This document shows, one piece after another, positions 8,530 through 20,139 of a stretch of DNA of 26,197 nt (the stretch's first letter is position 1; each line of letters starts with the position of its first letter). The notes under the pieces are model-generated. The model was not told where the DNA came from. It did no database searches and saw only the letters and a program-made list of their open reading frames with translations. Origin of the DNA: Parachlorella kessleri (lineage: Eukaryota; Chlorophyta; Trebouxiophyceae; Chlorellales; Chlorellaceae); contig BBXU01000945.1 in assembly GCA_001598975.1 (NCBI GenBank), forward strand, positions 1 through 26,197. The letters run 5' to 3'. A program made the translations under genes and the position numbers.

Positions 8530-11500
8530 CTAGGAAGCTCTGTCCTCATCCACGGAGTCCAGCATGCCGCTGGCCTGGCTCAGCGTGAAGTGGTCCACCG
8601 GCGACTCCTCCAGGGCAAACCTCACAGCCTTGGCACCCATGCCCACAGCGCTCGGCAGCGGCCCAGAGCCAGCCTGCTGCAGCTGCAGCGGTGGCGGCTG
8701 CTCGGCTGGCGGCTTGGCGGGGCGCGGCCCGGCCGGGCTCTCCCCCGAGAACCGCACCGTCTGCAGCGAGGGAGGCGGGCAGCACCTAATGACCGACCAG
8801 CCACGAGGAGGAAAACCATCCCCCAGCTGCTCCATCCGGCGGGCAGTGTCAGCGACGCATCACCACTGGTGACTGTCAGCCAGGCGGCGAGCCACAGGTA
8901 TGCACCACCACCTCCAGGCTTTCGCAGGCAGAAATACCAGTCCAATAAGCACAGGGCAGAAGGCAACACATCCCAGCTACCCACCCCAACATCCCAACCC
9001 ACGCCATAAGCATACTCAAACACCCATGGCAGTGCTCACCCTGATGGGTGCCAGCCCAATGGCCTCCTCATGGGACTTCCGCCGCGCCCCCAGCTCGTCC
9101 TGCGCGCTGTCAGCCACCTGCCGCCCAGCAGCTTGCGCCGCTGAGGGGGAGCCGCCGCCAGGTGTTGCCTGCTGAGCGCCAAACGGGGAAGGACCCAGCT
9201 GCTGCTGAGCCTGCAGTTGCGGGCCTGCCTGCTGCGGCTCGTGCCCCACCTCTGCGGCGATGTCCGGGGCACCTTCGGATGCCCGACGCAGCAGGCCACC
9301 CCCGTGCACTGCACCCTCGTCGGACCCCCGCACAGATCCCTCCAACTGGCCCCTGCCAGCTCGCACGGAGGGCTCGGAGCCGTGCTGCGACCCTGCAACA
9401 AGGGCCCTTGCTTGTTGTCTAGGATTGATGAAGTGCAGATCGGGCAGCGCCAACCGTGCTAGGGTAGGACAGAGCACGAGGCCAAGTAGGTGTAGCAAGA
9501 GCACGCGCTGATCAGCCGGCCGCTAGGTCTGCCAGGATGCACATGGCGCCATATCTCTAAAAGGGAGTCACCTTTACAAGGCAATCTGCGGCTACACCAC
9601 AGCCTTGCACCCTCGGCAGCAACACCCCACCCCTGCTGAGCCAACACCGCCCAGCCCCCTGCGTTAACGCCCGCAACGGCACAAGGCAGCGCACCTCCTT
9701 GCTGTGCCAGGTGAGCCTTGCCGGCTCGGACAGACGCATCCATGAAGGCGCGGCCCGCCCGCACTGAGGGATCAAAGTACACCCGTCCCGCACGGACAGA
9801 GGGGTCCATCCACATCCTGCCCGCCCGGGTTGAGGAGTCGCTGCCGCCGCGGCCGCCGCGCACAGAGGCCTCACCTTGTCCGGCGAACCGCGGGGCAGCT
9901 GTGGAGCCCTTCTGAGCACTGCAGGGGAACCAATGGAACTGGTCCAGTTGGGGCGAGCAATGCTGCAGCTCTAGACGGCTGCAGGCCACATGGAGCACTT
10001 GTTCGGTGCTCACAAGCCCAGGCTTAACCAGCTTTCAGCTACTCGAGGCTACTCACCAGCCTTCAGGAAGTGCTAGGGGCTGGCAACACGCCAAAACAGC
10101 CGGCTGTGCATGCAGGCCGCTGCTATCGAAGCAGCACGTCTGCCACAGCTTGCTTCCCCTACATGTCAACTGCCCCGCACCCCCATCCAGCGCAACTGCC
10201 CTTGTGCTAGCACTCAGTTTCACCAAGGCGCCGCACCTCGCCCTCCGCTGCCCCGCCTCACCTGTAGTGCCCAAAGCGGGTGCCATAGTCGTCTTGGTCC
10301 TCGGCCACAGCGTCAGAGAAGAACATGGACGACGCTCGCCGCAACCCGCCGCTCTCGCCGTTCGCCAGGGCGCCGCCGGCGGCAAGCAGGCCCGCCACCA
10401 AGCCTCCCTGGTGCATCGAGGGATTGGGGGAGCAGGGGCCGTGGCGGCTGCCGCCGTTGCGTGCCGCATCCTTCCACACAAGCATAGACTCGCTCTGCAA
10501 AGGGAACCGGAGCAGGACTCTCTCAAGTAGGCCTCATCGGCCTAGACAGCATGAAGGGGCAACTGATTTCACTAATGTTGCCATAACTGACAGCGTGATC
10601 AACTGTTAACTGTACAAGGGCAGTGAGACCTTTCTGGGCATTACCTAAGCATGAACTGCGCAACCCAGTAGTCTGTGAACCCACGCCCCAAGGTCCCTGT
10701 GCCACCAGCTTTGGGCCACAACCCAGAACCAAAGGCATTTTGCAGTTCCGCTGCCCCACACCCCAGAAGCACCTTACCCAGCCACGTCAGGCGGGGCTGG
10801 ATGACTCACCATCATCCGGAAGAGGCGCTCGCCAACCTCTGGACCGTACCACCCCGGCGGCTCCGCCCGGCGGTCAGGCATGAGCCCCATAACCTCCGCC
10901 ACGTCGTAGTTGGCCACCACGGCCAGCCGGCTGCCGCGGTGGGAGACACTGGGGGAGGAGTTGGGGGAGTCGGTGCCGCTGCGGGCGACAACAAGCATGC
11001 CAATGAAGATGAGTCAAGGGAGGGGAGGGATGCTCTGCTCACACACAGAAGGCGGAGCATGGCGGCTGCGGCTCTCCTTACACTTGAAGTGACACAGCAG
11101 CCCAGCTGAAGCGGACGGTCATCGCTGGCAAGGAAGCAAAGATGACGGCTGAAATGCACCGCAAGAAAGTTTGCTAGATTCTAGGCTTCCAGACTTGCAA
11201 TGCAGGACTATAAAATGGCATTTGGCTTCGCTAGAAAGGCGACGGCAGAGTTCCGCACCCTGAGACTACCGCAAAATCGGCTGGGCAGTGGATATTGCCT
11301 CCCTGCTCGAAACCCACCAACCACCCGCACCTCCCTGCACACGAAACTCACAAGCTTGCAGGCAGGGGCGCCAGCGCCCGGGGGTCCTCCTCATCCTCCA
11401 TCACAGCGCTGCCGCCAAAGCAGAGGCAGCCGCCAGAGCGCCGCTGCCTGCGCGGCCCGCGCGCAGCAGAGCCGCCAGCGGCCACCGCTGCGACGGACAG

Positions 11501-14192
11501 GGCCGCCCGGCTGACCACGCCGCTGCTTTTGCGGCTCAGGGACTGCACCACCTCTGTGAATGTCTTGCCAGGAGGCGTGAGGTCGACCACAATGAGGGAG
11601 GTGTCGTCCCGCAGCCCGCCGTACGTCCGGACGATGGTCTGGGATAGGTGGGGGGAGGGCGGGGAAGGGGGTAAGGGTGAAGCCACCAGCACTGTTATAC
11701 CAAGACTTGCAGAGGCAGAAGTGCTGTGTAATGACAGGGAGGGAAAAGACCTAGCACAGCCTCCTGGCCCTCCAGACAGCAGCTCCAGGCCCCCCCTTTC
11801 ACGAGCCACAGCCCTGGCCGGCTACTGCTGCTGGGCCCAACAAGGCAGCCAACCCCAAACAGCCATGTCTACAGCCCTGCGGCAACCCCTGCCTGCCTGC
11901 ATTGAAGCGGGCCTGCCTAGCACACCATATCCCATCAAATTGCAACCTGCCGCACGTGGCGCGCCCTGACACAGCATGCAAACAGGCAGAGGAGGACAGC
12001 CTACCAGAGGCACGCCCCTCTATCCCCCAGCTCTGCCCAGGCTCCGCGCCTCCCTGCTCACCTGCACAAGGCGGTCCGCGCAGACCTCCAGCGGCCAGGA
12101 GCGCGACATGGCGCCGACCTTAGTCATCTTGTCAAAGGCGTCCCACACGCCGTCAGAGCCCACCATGAGGCGCGCCCCTGTGGGCGGCAGCACCACCTGC
12201 ACCCAGGGAAGAGAGACACGCAGGCCTCCACGCATGAGCCCAGCGCTCTTAGTGCCCTAAGTACAGTCGTGACAGTGATGCTTGCTGCGCAGACAGACTC
12301 CGGGCAGCCAGAACAACCGACTGCACATGGCCCCTCTGTCCACATGGTGAGACTCCTGGTAACACGGGAGACACTGGCCCCACCAGCAGCATGTCAGCAG
12401 GCTGTCAACTCCTGAGCTAAAGCTGTTCCCCAAGTGCGCTGCCAGCATCGTGACCTTTCCAACACGGGGCCTACTAAGCAGTCAAGACGGCGAAAAGCCC
12501 AGTGGCCCTTACCTGGCAAACATGGGGCAGGGGAATCACCGACTCGCCCACATCAAAGTCGCCCACCGCTCTGGATAAACACAAGCCACCTGGCCATATG
12601 CGGAGAGGGCCCACGCCGTTGTTCACGTTGCTGGCGGGCCCATAGCCTGCAGGCATGGCACGGGTAGCAAGTTCGCTTTGGGTAAGCAGGCACCTTTTGA
12701 GCCTTAGAGGCAGCAAACCGCCACAGCGCTACACAGCCCTAGGCTCTGCGCACTCAATTCACTATTGAGCCCCAAAGGAAAGGTCCAACACCGCACCGCG
12801 CAGAAAAGCGCATACACCAGTTTTCCACAATGCAAGGGGATGTCATTTGGGTGTGCGTCATTTGCATACATCTCCAGCTTCCTTGAAGAGGCGCCACCAT
12901 TAGCAAGGGCGCCTCCACCTCTCGCCCCCTTTCACCCTCCACCTTCTTGTGCCCAATAGCAGACCACCAAGCAGACAGCCAGCCAGCAAAAGGCTGGAAG
13001 CACTGCGTAGAACCCCGCCTGTTACATCGTGGACCCACCTTCAAGCCATACCTCACACCCTGCCTACCCTGCCTGCTGCTGGCACACCTGAGAAGTCGAT
13101 GGGCGCTATAGTGGCCCCCATGGCTTCCACCCTCCTCCGCTCCGCCTTGTGTGTGGCCACCCGGTGATCCACAGTCATCGTCAGCGTTTCTGTGCCCGTG
13201 TCGAGCAGAGCACGCGAGTCGCCAACATTGGCACAAGTCACCAGCCAGCCAACCTGCGCACAACACACCCCGTCGGGCCCTCTGAAATGCTTAGGCGGAA
13301 GGGCCTGTAGGCAGATAACCAAACGCTGCTGGCAGCACATAATGAGTCGGCGGCTGACAGAAAAAGCCAAGACCGCTGTGGACCAACTGCGGCCCCAGGC
13401 ATAGCAGCAACCAAAGGGCTGGATGGAAAAATAGCCCAGTTTTAGCCCGCAGCAAGCTCTTATGTTCCGCTGTCACCACGACCCAAGCTTAAAGCGCCCC
13501 TTCCGTGGCAGCCTGCAGAGGGGCCGCGCAGCAGGGCGCACCAGCACGCAGCGGCCCTGACACAAACCCACCTGCAGGACAATCGTGGCCGTACATCCGG
13601 CCAGAATGCCGCGCCCCGCAAACAGCAGGTTGAGCGCAGTGATTGCCTCCGCCAGCGCCCGCTGCACCTCTTCACACCACTCCCTGTAATAGGGAGACCC
13701 CGGCGGCTCTGGCGGGCCGTACGGCAGCAGCTCTTCCACAATCTCAGTAGCATGCTCCGCTGCCATGCTGGCCGCGGCCACACCATTGTGCCCGTCAAAC
13801 ACTGCCCAGAAGGAATAGTACGAGGGTGGGAGTATGTCCAAGGCCTCGCTGCCAAAGTCATCTGCGCGAGGCGGTGCAGAGCCACCATGCAGCGCCGCAG
13901 AGTCCAAGTCAAGCAGACGGTTGCCGCCCGCTGATGCGGGGGCCGATGCTCCCTGGACCTTGGCTGCCGCTGCCTCATCAGCGCTGCTGCTGCTCACTGC
14001 CGCAACAGCTGCGCCGCCTGGCGAGGCACGTACAAGGTCCAGTGGCAGGGTGTTGAAGTCGCTGCCTGGCCATATGCGGCAGTGGTGGGTAACAATCACG
14101 TCCTGTACCAGGGTTGCCGTAGTAAGTAAGTGACCTGCTGCCTTTGGCAGTGTGGTGAATGTGCCTAGGTTGGCAGTCTCCAGGGAAGGCAT
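8530..14192 (-). CDS. PP2C/PPM-type protein Ser/Thr phosphatase, 10 exons, 850 aa
   Basis: Exons in transcript order: 14192-13572, 13253-13088, 12646-12513, 12196-12062, 11638-11352, 10978-10810, 10494-10262, 9918-9695, 9392-9040, 8760-8530. All junctions are GT-AG, and codon phase is consistent throughout (2553 nt). The product removes phosphate from Ser/Thr using two metal ions. Catalytic motifs are intact: VFDGHNG (131-137), GDSRALL (218-224), CLSRAVGDFD (283-294 region), VGSDGVWDAFD (319-329) and LRDDTSLIVVDL (361-372). The last has DD where many members have DN, but keeps the metal-binding Asp. The catalytic domain spans about 28-374. A tail of about 475 residues follows, low in complexity and rich in Gly, Ala, Ser and Gln. 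It contains seven 11-residue SVRAGR-type repeats (600-686) and a second folded-looking piece at 458-504. No signal peptide or membrane segment is seen, so a soluble location is likely. The stop is TAG. I chose the ATG at 14192 because it is the first in-frame ATG; an extra 5' exon is not excluded. Confidence 0.9.
9304..9866 (-). repeat. Coding repeat: 11-residue SVRAGR units in the PP2C tail
   Basis: Five units run head to tail in exon 8 (9702-9866, residues 600-654): SVRGGRGGSDS, STRAGRMWMDP, SVRAGRVYFDP, SVRAGRAFMDA, SVRAGKAHLAQ. Two more follow in exon 9 (9304-9369, residues 665-686): SVRAGRGQLEG and SVRGSDEGAVH. The array is interrupted by an intron (9393-9694). The period at DNA level is 33 nt. 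The Ser/Thr-Val-Arg-Ala-Gly-Arg core is conserved, while the five following positions vary. Confidence 0.9.
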
Positions 14193-16306
14193 CCATGGCA
14201 CCTGAGTGGGAGCTCGCAGCTGCTGGCAGCACTAGGGTGCCTGCTTGCTGCCAATCCGTTCAGAGTACAGGTACAAGCCCACGCACGCCAGAGCGAGGCC
14301 AGCATGACCGCTGCCCAGCCAGGGCTAGGTCACGAGGTAGCTGTTGCAAGCGGGCCCCAAAACTCCAAACTTGCTCATGGCTGACTCAAGCGGTGCTATT
14401 ACTGCCCTGCACGCACCTCTCCTTTGAGGCAGCCAGAACCAATAGCGTAATTGACCTCAGGATGCACGGGGCTCCGTGCACCTGGGGAGGCCCCCAAGTC
14501 CATGGGTTTACTTGTGTCAAAAACGGGCACGCTGTCTTCCTCAAAGCGGCCAAGGTGAAGCTGCTAGCATGGAGGCGAAAGTGCTGTAGAACGTACAAGC
14601 CTTGGAAAAACTACTTCTGTGGTTTCTCTTTGAATGTAGCTGAAGCTAGCTGCCAGCCCCTTCTTGCACTGCCATGTGATTCAGCCAAAGGGCGCAACAC
14701 GTGGAGGCGGCAACCCCTCCGATCTGCACTGATCTATTGATCATCTCTCTCCTGGCGGTGAAGACCATTGCGATGTTAAGAACCAAGGGTCACATTGAGA
14801 AGTGACACCTCAGCAAGATATTTGGCTGTAGCACCTGGACTACCGGTAGCATCGAGGGTGTATGAGATGTGATGTGTATTGCCTTGTTATAGCTGACCTT
14901 ATGTTCGCCCGACCCAGGGCAGCACGTCAGTGGCGGTACTGTAAGGCTGGGCTGTACTGTCTTATGTGTCAGTCAGGCTAGCCAGTAGGGAAGCCTGGCA
15001 GGGAACCTTGGTTGGCTTCAAGCTCTTCAGGGGTCAACGGCCAGTGCTGTCGTTGTGGCATACTGTTGCTGTTGCATATAATTTACGGCTAGGGTTGTCC
15101 TGCAGCATGGGTAGCCTGTGGGGTCTCCTTATAGCGGGCCGCACGGTTGCCTTCCATGGTGTCAATGCTTTCACAAACTGTCAGCCACCCCTGTGAACCA
15201 AGGCAATTTCTCACTGTGTCATAGCCTACCCAGCCACTGAGTGCCAGCGCTACAGTTGTATGCCTAGGGGCGGGCAGAGCTTCCGTTGGGCCAGCGGCTG
15301 GCACCAAGCAATGTTTCCCAAGGGCCTCTGCTTCAGAGGAATGTCTGACTGGCCTGCAGGCTGGCTGTATGCTGCATGATTAGACTAGACAAGACCATAA
15401 GAAAGCGGCGGTGGCAGTAGCTGCAAGACCCCTTTGGGCTCACTGGCCTAGGGGGACCCCAGTGGGGCTGAGCCGCAGGGAGCTTCAACCATAGGAACCC
15501 AGGTCCGAGTGACTGCCACTGCCTTGCAACTGCCACTGACTGTGCAATGCAAACATTGAACAACTCAAACCCGAGCGAGTTGAGATCGTGAGCCGCCATC
15601 AGAAGGGTCTAAAGTCCTATGAAGGCGACCAACGGCGGCCGGCAGGGTGATGTGCAGTCACCTGACTTAGGAAGGGCAACAAAGCCTGGAATTGACTGAA
15701 GACAGCTCACGTTGCACAGGATCTCATACGAAGTTCAGTCCCAGCTTCACCGTGTTGGAAAGGTGACTCTGGAACAGGACTGCTCCACTGGCTATGGCTT
15801 GTCTTGGGGAGAGACCCACTTGACCAATAATCAAGGCAGGCCCCAAATCATAACTTCACTCATTCACGGAATCTCAACCCTACTTCGCCTCTGCTTGCAC
15901 TGCAACGACCAGTAACACAAAAATGCCCACCTGTCATGACTGCATGGTTGACCCTACGCCAGGCTGCACCACTTTGAAGACGTAGGACTGGCGCTGGGAC
16001 AAGTGGAACAGGCTTGGTTAGTAAAATCTGGTTGTTAGATGTTGAAGTGGTTGGGCAGCTGCCGGCAGCTCGGTCGGTCGGGTTCTTTCCTCCCGTCCCG
16101 CCGGATGTGAAATTGAAACAGTCAGACACCCTGTGGGACTTCTGTTGGCTTTGCAACGCTATTCCCAGCCTGCCAATTGAGTTTTAAGTGTTACTGCCAC
16201 AAGCGCCTACCACGTAGGGTGCTACATTGGGTGGCAACAGATCTCAACCACCACGCAGGAACACAGCGAAGCAATCGCCATCGGCAACAGCATTCATTGG
16301 GACAAT
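14193..16306. other. Intergenic region between divergent genes
   Basis: This 2.1 kb separates the phosphatase start (minus strand) from the secreted-protein start (plus strand) and should hold both promoters. A + strand frame is open from 14159 to 14740, but it has no domain and no natural composition. A short perfect hairpin lies at 14463-14480 (TGCACGG, loop GGCT, CCGTGCA). A TGTAA at about 14938 could end a short + strand transcript, but I see no gene to go with it. Short frames at 15333-15599 (minus) and 15860-16156 (minus) are not supported. Confidence 0.4.
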
Positions 16307-17721
16307 ATGAAGGTAGGGACACGTCTCGAATACTTTCGGCTTTGCTTGGGGCGGTGTCACCCAACAACCTGTGTCATTCCTACCAGAACCATGACCAGTC
16401 GTTGAGGGCCAGGAGGGGACCCTCCGGCAACCTTTTATTGTTGCAAGGGCTAGAAAAAAGAGTAGGAAAGATGCAGCTATGGCTCGGGAACGGCTTCCTG
16501 CTGACAGTCCTGCATGGTTGGTTGGTTGTGCAGGTCTGGCAGTGTTATGTAGTGCTCGTGGCACTGCTCTGTAACAGGCTTGGGGCTGCGGGCCAGCGGC
16601 TGTTTGTCAGCAGGGACGAGTTTGTTCAGCAGCAGTGGCAGCAGCAGCAACCGCGCAGGAGCCTGCGAGCAGTGGTGGACCTGCCTGGGGTCCCTGGGTA
16701 CAGCGCACCTGCATACTACGGCCCGTCAACCTACGGCTCTCCCGTCGGGCTTGTTCCATACTACAGCGTAGTGTCCGGCCGCCGCCTGAGCAGCACTGCA
16801 GGTGAGGCTGCATCTGCTGCTATAGCGGGTCAGCACTTTATTGACCTTGTACTCTTTATAAATGTAAGTGAGTCGTGCGCATTCCTGGTGATGCTCCTGA
16901 GACTGGCAAGACCAAGCTTCTATACCCACACTGCCATTACATTGAGCAATCGCGGCAAGGAATACTCAGACCTCCTTTGCATAACTCCCTTGATTGCACT
17001 GCGCTGCAGGCGATGTGTGGTCTGCCCCTGAGCTTTCAGCGGGCAGGCAGCTGAAGGAGTATGGCGCCGTGGTCAGCTTTGGGTACGACTCCAGGCCAGC
17101 TGTGTACTCCGCCTCACTGCCCCTCTACTCTGCCACTACCCCGCTACCGTACTACAGCCCTGTTGTGACGGGCAGGAGGTGCGTCTCAGACTTCCTGGCA
17201 GACGTTTGTGCTGGTGGACCGCTGCTGCTTCCTCAAACTTCAGTGCATATCAGGGCGGGTTGTGCTCTCGGGGCTAGCGCCTGCTAGGCTGACCTGCGCT
17301 TGGGCACTGTATAGGACCGCAACTGTCAGGGCGTCACCACGATGCATTATACCTGTGCACTGACTGCACCGCAATTATCCCCCCGCAATCATGTGTGCTG
17401 AGGCCAAAGCGCTGTTGTTGCAGGCTGACCGAGGTGCCACCTATGCCCACAGTGCCTCTCTTTGCCCCGCACGATGTCCCCAAGCCCCGCCAGACGCACA
17501 GCCTGCGCAGCCTGCAGGCTGCAGCAGCCCCTGCCCCCGCCTTCCAATCCTTCTTTGACGCCCCAGTCGTGACAAGTGCTGATACCCGGGGCGCTCCCCG
17601 CACCCTCCTGCAAGCCTACTACACTGCGCAGCCTTACTCCGCCTACCCTTCAGCCTACGCCTCCGCTGTGGTCGTCACCCAGTCAGTCTATGCCCCGGCT
17701 GTCTATGCAGCTGTGCCTTGA
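16307..17721 (+). CDS. Secreted Tyr/Ala/Pro-rich protein, 4 exons, 246 aa
   Basis: Exons are 16307-16312, 16534-16801, 17010-17178 and 17424-17721. All introns are GT-AG with TGCAG-type acceptors, and phases match. The first exon codes only Met-Lys. Joined to exon 2 it gives MKVWQCYVVLVALLC then NRLGAAG, a classic signal peptide with likely cleavage near residue 20-22. A Gln-rich stretch follows (33-41), then a tyrosine-rich body. Two similar modules end in PYYSVVSGRR (77-86) and PYYSPVVTGRR (138-148), each at the end of its exon. The C terminus has Tyr repeats such as QPYSAYPSAYAS and SVYAPAVYAAVP. No catalytic motif is seen. An extracellular-matrix or cell-wall protein, perhaps cross-linked through Tyr, is inference only. 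An alternative start at ATG 16471 without the first splice also gives a hydrophobic N terminus, but a poorer one. Confidence 0.7.
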
Positions 17722-18931
17722 GCCTTGCAATACTTGCAGTTGCAGCTCACGTGAGCCGACATGAACACCTATCAACCTCCAACTGGCACCAAGATATCGG
17801 ACACCGCCTCAGGCCGTGCCTGGCAGGGAGTAGAGTTGGAACGGTGGTTTGTTTGACGCTACCTTGCATTTGCTATTATTGTTGGTGCCGCTGTGTGTGT
17901 GCTTTTGTGAACCCTGGTAAGGGGGATGCCATGGCCTCTGGATACCACAGTTGGTTGCTGGTACTGCTTTCTTGTTATTGTTAGGGCATGTGTTATCACC
18001 CACCCAGACTGACTTACAGTTCAAGTTTGATTCTGAGGAAGCGGCATTGCTTCCTCGCCCTTAGACTGTTGAGGTGCCATGTTCACAGCTATTGTGCCGC
18101 TAGCGTATTGCTGCAGCAGCGGACTGACAAGTTGTGACTGGTCAAACTGCCCCAGCAACACATGCCTGGTGACTCTCTTCCTTCTATGTCTAGCTAGGCT
18201 AGGTAGGTCGATTGCGCTCCATACGAACTTTCCCTTGTGTCGACGTTGCATCCGATTCTTTCCATGGTCAGGTTGAAGCTTGCAAGGACCGGACTTTGGT
18301 TGTGCAGGAGTATGTAGTGCAGTGCAGGCCGCCATCCTGCTGAAAGACTTGCTTAGCTGGCTTTGTATGCTTGGACTGTGTGTAACATTAAGTCTGTCTG
18401 GTGCTGCCAAGACTTGCAAGCTCTCCAGGAAAGAGACGGGCTAGACGGTGATGCCTCCAGAATGCCAGGCTGCTTGGCATAAGAGCTAACAGTAGCTGTG
18501 TTTCCTGCCAAACCTTTCGAGATGATGATGTTGTGGACCCTCACAGTCGTTCCACTTACCAAAGGTTGCATCGAAGCAAACAACATCCTGCCAGGCTGGT
18601 GGGGGAAATACTTGGTTTCTGTAACGGTGTGCTTCTGATAGCACCCCGTCTATTAGCAGTCATGCTTGCTTTGAGCCACATCTATAGTGTGATTTGCCAA
18701 ACATCGAGCAGGAAACCGTCCAAGGCTCTGCCGCCACGCTCCAGGGCGCCAGTCTTATAGGCAGCTGCTATCGCTTGCATGATCGCTTCATCACATCCTG
18801 TCTTGCCTACAATTATCTTAGGAGCGCGGTAGCTGCTGCGTGGGTTATTATCCATCTCGTGCCAAGGTGGCTGCATGACGCATGACTAGGAGCCTGGCAT
18901 CTCACCTGGTTGAAAGGGAGACCCGCCATAG
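17722..18931. other. 3' UTR of the Tyr-rich gene and 5' flank of the LRR gene
   Basis: The first part is probably the 3' UTR of the upstream gene, ending near the TGTAA at 18381. The second part should hold the promoter and first exon of the LRR gene. One candidate is an ATG cluster at about 18521 that opens MMMLWTLTVVPLTKGCIEA and meets a GTAACG donor-like site near 18620, but I could not confirm it. Minus-strand frames at 18021-18419 and 18682-18876 have no support. Confidence 0.35.
18381..18385 (+). promoter_or_regulatory. Candidate TGTAA poly(A) signal, Tyr-rich gene
   Basis: This is the first TGTAA downstream of the stop at 17719-17721. It would give a 3' UTR of about 660 nt, within the normal green-algal range. 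Confidence 0.4.
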
Positions 18932-20139
18932 CCCACTGCCTCGAGACCTTCCCCAACCAAGCACGGGCTGCCTGGTCCTAGACGAAAGGGTGAGGTTGTA
19001 GACCACACCCGGCTGGCTTGCACGCTTGGTGCTTTGTGGCCCACTCACAACGTCGCCGGTCCCACAGTGTCTGGTGTACAACTCGTGTTGCAGCTGCGAC
19101 CACGTGCCTTCCCTGGAGGCCCCTTGACTTGGGTGCGGGAGGCCATACATTACCTAGACCTCGGCGGCGTTCAGGCCACCAACTTGCGAGACTTTGGTGC
19201 GTCGTCCAAGCTTCCCAGCACCTACTACCAGCCTACATTGTGTCGAGCGGGCACCGCGCCTTGGGGTGCGCTTAGTTGAATGGGTCATCTTCTCTGTGTA
19301 CTGCCGCTGGCTCAGTGGGCGTCCTCCTGTAGCAGGCGCCCCTTGCAACGTCAGTGAACCTTCCCATTCTGGCCAGAGCAGCACACTACCGAGTAGCCGC
19401 CGCACTGGTGGGCAGTTGCTTGTTGCAGGAGGCTCACAAGGCTTCTGGGGCGGGGTGACCAAGCTGTATGCGTCAGACTGCGGGTTGCGGCGCCTGGATG
19501 GCATAGCGCAGCTGAGCAGGGTGATATGGCTGTACTTGGACAACAACCAGCTATGTGAAGCCGAGCTGCTGCGACTGCTGAGTGGTGGGTGGAACAGAGG
19601 CGAACCAGTACTTGCCAGGGTATAGGCTGGCAGGGCTGTCCTTGTGATGGGCCACAGATGAGCTGGGTTGTTCAGGTTCTGTTAGCCTGTTATCCAAATC
19701 GTGCTCAGGCCAGCGGTGGCTAGAGCTGCAGTTATGGTGTGTGTTGTTACTTCAGCGACACAAGCGTGTTCTTAGCTGCAGGCATTCCAGCGGGGCAGCT
19801 GAAAGCTCTGGACATCTCTGGGAACGTGGGCTGCACTGATGAAGTGTTGGCTGCGCTGGAAGCAGGTTGGCCAGAGAACTGTCACTACGATGCACTGGGC
19901 CTGGGTGCAAGGCACCAAGTATAGACCATGTCCTGGAGCTCAGTCTCGAGCTGCAAAGCCCAAGGCGTGCAGAGCTGGGCTGTCTTCGCCCGATTGCTGG
20001 GCTTGCTGAGCTCGCTGTTATTGGTGTGAGGTTGGCAATGCGAGCGACCAGCACCACGGCTGCCAATGTACCTTCTGACGGCCCTGCTGTTGAGCAGGGC
20101 AGGTTGGTGCTGTGCAGGAGGACTGTTAGCTTCAGTTGA
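18932..20139 (+). CDS. Leucine-rich-repeat protein (5' end unresolved)
   Basis: Supported exons: one ending at 19196 (frame open back to 18932), then 19429-19584, 19782-19865 and 19925-20139. The first three junctions are phase-consistent GT-AG. LRR strands in order are AIHYLDLGG, VTKLYASDCGLRRL, VIWLYLDNNQL, LKALDISGN, HVLELSLEL and LAELAVIGV, at 20-28 residue spacing. The last intron (19866-19924) is only 59 nt. Without it the protein would stop at TAG 19922, after ARHQV. I prefer the spliced form because two more LRR-like strands then follow in register, ending in SFS at TGA 20137-20139. The protein probably binds a partner through its LRR surface; the partner is unknown. No kinase, F-box or membrane segment is visible in the part I can read. 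The start codon must lie upstream, in an exon I could not fix; acceptors near 18931, 18960 and 19091 are all possible. Confidence 0.6.

Noticed and set aside
14159..14740. Plus-strand 193-residue open frame upstream of the phosphatase
   Set aside because: It begins antisense to the phosphatase start, has no domain or repeat, and its composition resembles translated noncoding DNA.
15333..15599. Minus-strand 88-residue frame with a true ATG
   Set aside because: No domain, no splice or poly(A) context, and composition gives no support; not enough to call a gene.
18021..18419. Minus-strand 132-residue open frame
   Set aside because: It lies antisense to the probable 3' UTR of the Tyr-rich gene and has no recognisable feature.
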